In this document: piece after piece, positions 60,124 to 64,000 of the stretch
How the letters are laid out: every line of letters starts with the position of its first letter
Numbering within the stretch: position 1 is the stretch's first letter
Source: Herbaspirillum robiniae
Lineage (GTDB): Bacteria; Pseudomonadota; Gammaproteobacteria; Burkholderiales; Burkholderiaceae_D
Direction: 5' to 3'
NCBI RefSeq assembly: GCF_002213415.1
Contig: NZ_NJGU01000003.1
Location: 1 to 64,000 of the forward strand
Length of the DNA stretch: 64,000 nt
Program-made: the position numbers and the translations under genes
The notes under the pieces: generated by a model
Told to the model about the DNA's origin: nothing
The model's input: only the letters and a program-made list of their open reading frames with translations
The model's database searches: none

Positions 60124-62625
60124 ATGAGCGCGGATGCGATACATGACGACCGCTTGTGCTTTCACTGCGGCCAGCCGGTGCCGGCCGGCGAGCGGCTGAG
60201 GCTTGCCATCGGCGGCGCCGAGCGCGAGATGTGCTGCGTCGGCTGCGCCAGCGTGGCGCAACTGATCGTCGACAGCGGCTGCGAGGATTTCTATTTGCGC
60301 CGCAGCGCGCCCTCGGCGCGCGTCGATGCCGAACAGCTGCTGCCGCCGGAGCTGGCGCTGGCCGATTTGCCGGCCGGTGGCGAGGGCAACGACGGCAGCC
60401 ATGGCAGCGAGGACCTGGTGCTGTCGGTGGACGGCCTGCGCTGCTCGGCCTGCGTCTGGCTGATCGAGAAATACCTGGCGCGCCAGCGCGGCGTGCGCTC
60501 GGCGGAAATGAACGTGGCCACCGGTCGCCTGCATGTGAAGCGCGATCCGGCGCTGTGCGCGGCCTCGTCCATCCTGCGCGGGTTGCGCGGCCTCGGATAT
60601 ACCGCCTATCCCTTCGATCCGCTGCGCCAGGGCGAGCAGGCGCGGCGCGCCTCGCGCCGCCTGTTTCGCCAGCTTTTCATCGCCGGCCTGTCGATGATGC
60701 AGGTGATGATGTACGCCGTGCCCGCGTACATGAGCCCGGACGGCATCGAGCCCGACATGATGTCGCTGATGCGCTGGGCCAGCCTGTTGCTGACCGTGCC
60801 GGCGGTGTTCTATTCGGCCTTGCCGTTCTTCTCCGGCGCCTGGGCCGGCCTGCGCGCCCGCGCGCCGGGCATGGACGTGCCGGTGGCCATCGGCATCGGC
60901 GCCGCGTTCGCCGCCAGCGCGGTCGCCACCTGGCGCGGCGAGGGCGAGATCTGGTTCGACAGCGTCAGCATGTTCATCTTCCTGCTGCTGGCCAGCCGTT
61001 ACCTCGAGGCGGCCGCGCGGCGCAAATCGGCGGCGGCGCTGGAGCGCATGCAACAGGCTTTTCCCGCCGGCGTGCTGCTGCTGGCGGCCTATCCGGAAAA
61101 CCGTGACGCCACCCTGGTCGGCGCCGCGCAGCTCAAGGCCGGCGACGTCATCCTGGCGCGCCCGGGCGACACCATCGCGGCCGACGCGCAGCTGATCGAA
61201 GGCAGCGCCGAGCTCGACCTGTCGCTGCTGTCCGGCGAGAGCAGGGCGCAGCAATTCCGGCCGGGACAGGAGGTGCCGGGCGGCGCCGTGAACCTGAGCC
61301 AGCCGGTGCTGCTGCGGGTGACGCGCGCCACCGGCGACAGTACGCTGGCCGCGCTCACGCGGCTGGCTGAGCAGGCCGGCTCCGGCAAGCCGGCGCTGGC
61401 GCAATGGGCCGACATCGTGGCATCGCGCTTCGTGGTGGCGCTGCTGATGTTGGCGGCGGCCACGTTCCTGGCCTGGCACTTCATTGATCCGGGGCAGGCC
61501 TGGCCGACGGCGATCGCGGTGCTGGTGGTGTCCTGCCCGTGCGCGCTGTCGCTGGCCACACCGTCGGCGCTGGCCGCCGCCACCGATCGCCTGCTGCGCG
61601 AGGGCACGCTGGTGGTGCGCGGCAACGTGCTGGAAACCCTGCGCCGCGCCGATACCATCGTGTTCGACAAGACCGGCACCCTGACCCAGGGCCGGCCGCG
61701 CCTAGCCGGGCTCTGGAGCGCCGGCCCGGGTGACGGACAACAGGCGCTGGCGATCGCCGCGGCGATGGAGCGCGGCAGCCTGCATCCGCTGGCGCGCGCG
61801 CTGCTGCAAGAGGCGCAGGCGCGCGGCATCGCCGCGGCCCAGGTCGATTGCCTGCAGTCGGTCACCGGCGCCGGCATGCAGTGCAAGATCGGCGGCAGGC
61901 GGCATCGCATCGGCTCGCGCGCCTTCGTCGCCGCGCTGTGCGGCGACGCCTTGCCGGGCGAATGGCCGGGCCGTGCGGTAGCCGGGGCCGGCTCGGTGTA
62001 TCTGGGCGACGAGCACGGCTGGCTGGCGCGTTTCGACCTGGCCGACGCCTTGCGCGACGACGCCGCCGCCACCGTCGCAGCCTTCCGCGCACTGGGTCTG
62101 CGCACGGTGCTGCTGAGCGGCGACCAGCGCGACGTCTGTGAGCAGGCGGCGGCCGCCGTGGGCATCGCCGAGGTGATCGCCGAGTGCTCGCCGCAGCAGA
62201 AGCTGGACCATGTGCGCGCGCTGCAGCGCCAGGGCGCGGTGGTGGCCATCGTCGGCGACGGCATCAACGATGCCGCCATGCTGCGCGCCGGAGATGTATC
62301 GTTTGCCATGGGTCGCGGCGCGGCGCTGGCGCAGGTCAGCGCGGATGCGGTCGTGATGGGCGACCGGTTGTCATCCATCGCCGACTGCGCGCGCATGGCG
62401 GGACGCGCGATGCGCGTGGTGCGGCAGAACCTGGCGTGGGCGGCGGCCTACAACTTCCTGGCGATTCCGGCGGCGGCGTTTGGCCTGCTCACGCCCTGGA
62501 TGTCGGCGGTGGGCATGTCCCTGAGCTCATTGCTGGTGGTGGGCAATGCCTTGCGCCTGAGCCGGCCGGCAGCGGCAAAGGCCGCCCCGGCGCCGCTGAA
62601 ACCGGTGTTGGCGGGAGAAGCCTGA
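60124..62625 (+). CDS. ccoI: Copper-transporting P1B-type ATPase CcoI/FixI
   Basis: An 833-aa copper exporter for cbb3 cytochrome oxidase assembly. The N-terminal Cys-rich part (CFHC at 12-15, CC..C at 37-41) is typical of FixI. The HMA domain has CSAC at 107-110. Eight helices include the copper motif SCPCALSLATP at 470-480. The phosphorylation site is DKTGT at 515-519; SLHPLARAL (HP) and GDGIND at 711-716 follow. I start at ATG 60124 because GGAGG stands just before it; ATG 60112 would swallow this site. The stop overlaps the ccoS ATG by one base. Confidence 0.95.
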   Translation: MSADAIHDDRLCFHCGQPVPAGERLRLAIGGAEREMCCVGCASVAQLIVDSGCEDFYLRRSAPSARVDAEQLLPPELALADLPAGGEGNDGSHGSEDLVLSVDGLRCSACVWLIEKYLARQRGVRSAEMNVATGRLHVKRDPALCAASSILRGLRGLGYTAYPFDPLRQGEQARRASRRLFRQLFIAGLSMMQVMMYAVPAYMSPDGIEPDMMSLMRWASLLLTVPAVFYSALPFFSGAWAGLRARAPGMDVPVAIGIGAAFAASAVATWRGEGEIWFDSVSMFIFLLLASRYLEAAARRKSAAALERMQQAFPAGVLLLAAYPENRDATLVGAAQLKAGDVILARPGDTIAADAQLIEGSAELDLSLLSGESRAQQFRPGQEVPGGAVNLSQPVLLRVTRATGDSTLAALTRLAEQAGSGKPALAQWADIVASRFVVALLMLAAATFLAWHFIDPGQAWPTAIAVLVVSCPCALSLATPSALAAATDRLLREGTLVVRGNVLETLRRADTIVFDKTGTLTQGRPRLAGLWSAGPGDGQQALAIAAAMERGSLHPLARALLQEAQARGIAAAQVDCLQSVTGAGMQCKIGGRRHRIGSRAFVAALCGDALPGEWPGRAVAGAGSVYLGDEHGWLARFDLADALRDDAAATVAAFRALGLRTVLLSGDQRDVCEQAAAAVGIAEVIAECSPQQKLDHVRALQRQGAVVAIVGDGINDAAMLRAGDVSFAMGRGAALAQVSADAVVMGDRLSSIADCARMAGRAMRVVRQNLAWAAAYNFLAIPAAAFGLLTPWMSAVGMSLSSLLVVGNALRLSRPAAAKAAPAPLKPVLAGEA

Positions 62626-62828
62626 TGGAAGCGCTCTACCTGCTGATTCCCCTGAGCACCTTGCTGGTGTTCGTGGCCATCTGGGTGTTCTTCCGCGCCA
62701 GCGACGGCGGGCAGTTCGACGACCTCGAAGGGCCGGCGCTGAGGATATTGCATGACGACGACAGCGTCGCCGGCGCCAGCGAAGCGCACTCGCACCCGCA
62801 GACATCTGCCGGTTTCGATACGCCGTAA
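62625..62828 (+). CDS. ccoS: Cbb3-type oxidase assembly protein CcoS
   Basis: A 67-aa single-helix membrane protein (MEALYLLIPLSTLLVFVAIW) followed by the conserved FFRASDGGQFDDLEGPALRI typical of CcoS/FixS. It is needed for heme/copper cofactor insertion into cbb3 oxidase. Its ATG overlaps the ccoI stop (TGATG), showing coupling. The C-terminal 22 residues are variable and low in complexity. The following genes are not ccoNOP, so the structural oxidase genes lie elsewhere. Confidence 0.95.
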   Translation: MEALYLLIPLSTLLVFVAIWVFFRASDGGQFDDLEGPALRILHDDDSVAGASEAHSHPQTSAGFDTP

Positions 62829-62982
62829 GCCACCCCGATCCCGATCCGGATGCCGGCGCTGCGGTGAGCGTTCTGCCTTGCGCCTGCAAACGCAATCGCA
62901 TAAGCAAACGCGGAAATATTCGTGTCCTGGAAAAACGCGCGTTCCTATACTGGAACGCCCCTATTCCAGAACAAGAAAACCG

Positions 62983-63984
62983 ATGAAAAAACTCCTGAAG
63001 ACCCTGGCCCTGTCCACCATCCTGCTGGCCGCGGGCAACGCCATGGCGCAAGCGAAGGAAGTCGTGATCGCCTACCAGGACATGGTGGTTCCCTGGCGTT
63101 ACGCCCAGGACGCCCAGGCGCTGGAGAAGAAGACCGGCTACAAGGTCAGCTTCCGCAAGCTGGCCAGCGGCGCCGACGTCATCCGCGCGCTGGCCTCCGG
63201 CTCGGTGCAGATCGGCGAGGCCGGCTCGGCCCCGATCGCCTCCGGCCTGTCGCAAGGGCTGGACATCCAGCTGTTCTGGATCCTCGACAACATCAATGAC
63301 GCCGAAGCCCTGGTCGCCCGCAACGGCAGCGGCGTCGCCTCGCTGGCCGACCTCAAGGGCAAGCGCCTGGCCGTGCCGTTCGTCTCGACGTCGCACTTCC
63401 ACACCCTGCTGGCGCTGGAAAACGCCAAGGTCGACCCGCGCGGCGTGAAGATCGTCAACCTGCGTCCGCCGGAGATCGCGGCGGCCTGGGAGCGCGGCGA
63501 CATCGACGCCACCTTCATCTGGGATCCGGTGCTGGCCAAGGCCAAGAAGAGCGGCACGGTGCTGACGACTTCCGGCAGGATCGCCCGCGAAACCGGCAAG
63601 GCCACCTTCGACGGCATCGTCGTCACCAAGGCCTTCGCCAGGGACAATGACGCCTTCCTGACCGACCTGGTCAAGGTGCTGGCCGAGACCGACGACAGCT
63701 ATCGCAAGAACAAGGCCGCCTGGAACGCCGACTCGGCGCAGGTGAAGGCCGTGGCCAAGTGGTCCGGCGCGGAAGCGGCGGAGGTGCCGGCCAGCCTGGC
63801 GTTGTATGAGTTCCCCACGCTGCAGCAACAAGCCTCGGCCGAGTGGCTCGGCGGCGGCGCGGCCAAGTCGCTGGCGGCGACTGCGGCTTTCCTGAAGAGC
63901 CAGGGCACCATCCAGAACGTACTGCCGGATTATGCGGCCGGCGTGAATGCGACGTGGGTGAACAAGGCGAAGGCGGGGCAGTGA
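62983..63984 (+). CDS. tauA: Taurine ABC transporter substrate-binding protein
   Basis: A 333-aa periplasmic protein. A signal peptide (LKTLALSTILLAAGNAMAQA) leads to KEVVIAYQDMVVPWRYAQ. RALASGSVQIGEAGSAPIA, GKRLAVPFVSTSHFHTLLA and NLRPPEIAAAWERGDIDATF are very close in pattern to E. coli TauA, which captures taurine and other sulfonates. A weak -10 (tatact, 62946-62951) and nested inverted repeats (ttcc/ggaa at 62942-62955, tggaa/ttcca at 62951-62968) precede it, possibly a sulfur-starvation activator site (CysB/Cbl-like, inferred). The partners tauBC should follow beyond the window edge. Confidence 0.9.
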   Translation: MKKLLKTLALSTILLAAGNAMAQAKEVVIAYQDMVVPWRYAQDAQALEKKTGYKVSFRKLASGADVIRALASGSVQIGEAGSAPIASGLSQGLDIQLFWILDNINDAEALVARNGSGVASLADLKGKRLAVPFVSTSHFHTLLALENAKVDPRGVKIVNLRPPEIAAAWERGDIDATFIWDPVLAKAKKSGTVLTTSGRIARETGKATFDGIVVTKAFARDNDAFLTDLVKVLAETDDSYRKNKAAWNADSAQVKAVAKWSGAEAAEVPASLALYEFPTLQQQASAEWLGGGAAKSLAATAAFLKSQGTIQNVLPDYAAGVNATWVNKAKAGQ

Positions 63985-64000
63985 GCCAAGCCCTTCCATC

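Overview
The window looks like a chromosomal segment of a GC-rich betaproteobacterium of the Burkholderiales, most like Oxalobacteraceae (Herbaspirillum-type). The grounds are the protein families and their order, the strong GC bias at third codon positions, the Aat/Bpt N-degron pair, the tandem initiator tRNAs and the hemN-ccoI-ccoS cluster. This is inference from familiarity; no database search was possible. Most of the window is ordinary chromosome, densely coded on both strands.

Region by region. 1-2.1 kb: tail of an unknown gene, a structured repeat element, a 2OG-Fe(II) oxygenase-like protein and an outer-membrane beta-barrel. 2.1-5.6 kb: a catecholate-type TonB-dependent receptor and a PiuC hydroxylase behind a Fur-like site. 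5.7-10.1 kb: a small tautomerase, a class II aldolase, a Tsx-like channel, the purine/ureide genes puuE and uraH (divergent), and a gamma-class carbonic anhydrase. 10.2-16.2 kb: a Fur-box-preceded iron cluster (DUF4198, DUF3649, PepSY-TM, DUF3325, second TonB receptor). 16.3-20 kb: a SAF-domain oxidoreductase with a divergent LysR regulator, and a DUF1120 protein. 20-30 kb: two methyl-accepting chemotaxis proteins, a YdcF protein, an HdeD-like membrane domain fused to a permuted papain-like domain, a lipase, ChaC, and several very small lipoprotein or membrane genes. 29.9-33.8 kb: pyrD, bpt, aat, a Nudix hydrolase and two tRNA-fMet genes. 34-39.8 kb: a GT8 glycosyltransferase, a receiver protein, argE, an MFS exporter and the queuosine-precursor transporter yhhQ, with a preQ1-I riboswitch-like leader.

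39.8-46.7 kb is different: an AT-richer stretch with a long structured leader and three co-directional genes for exported proteins (1379 aa of unknown family, 433 aa of unknown family, 213 aa DUF5675-like). The first two overlap by ATGA. I consider this cassette the best candidate for an undescribed system.

46.7-57.4 kb: an outer-membrane protein, then two operons around a LysR gene: a beta-hydroxyacid dehydrogenase, aldehyde dehydrogenase and CMD-family protein on one side; a sugar-type ABC importer (binding protein, ATPase, two permeases) and an SMP-30 lactonase on the other. Together they look like uptake and oxidation of a sugar, sugar acid or lactone. 57.5-64 kb: hemN behind a perfect FNR/Anr box, then safE-like, ccoI and ccoS (heme supply and cbb3 oxidase maturation), then tauA. 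The structural cbb3 genes ccoNOP are not in the window.
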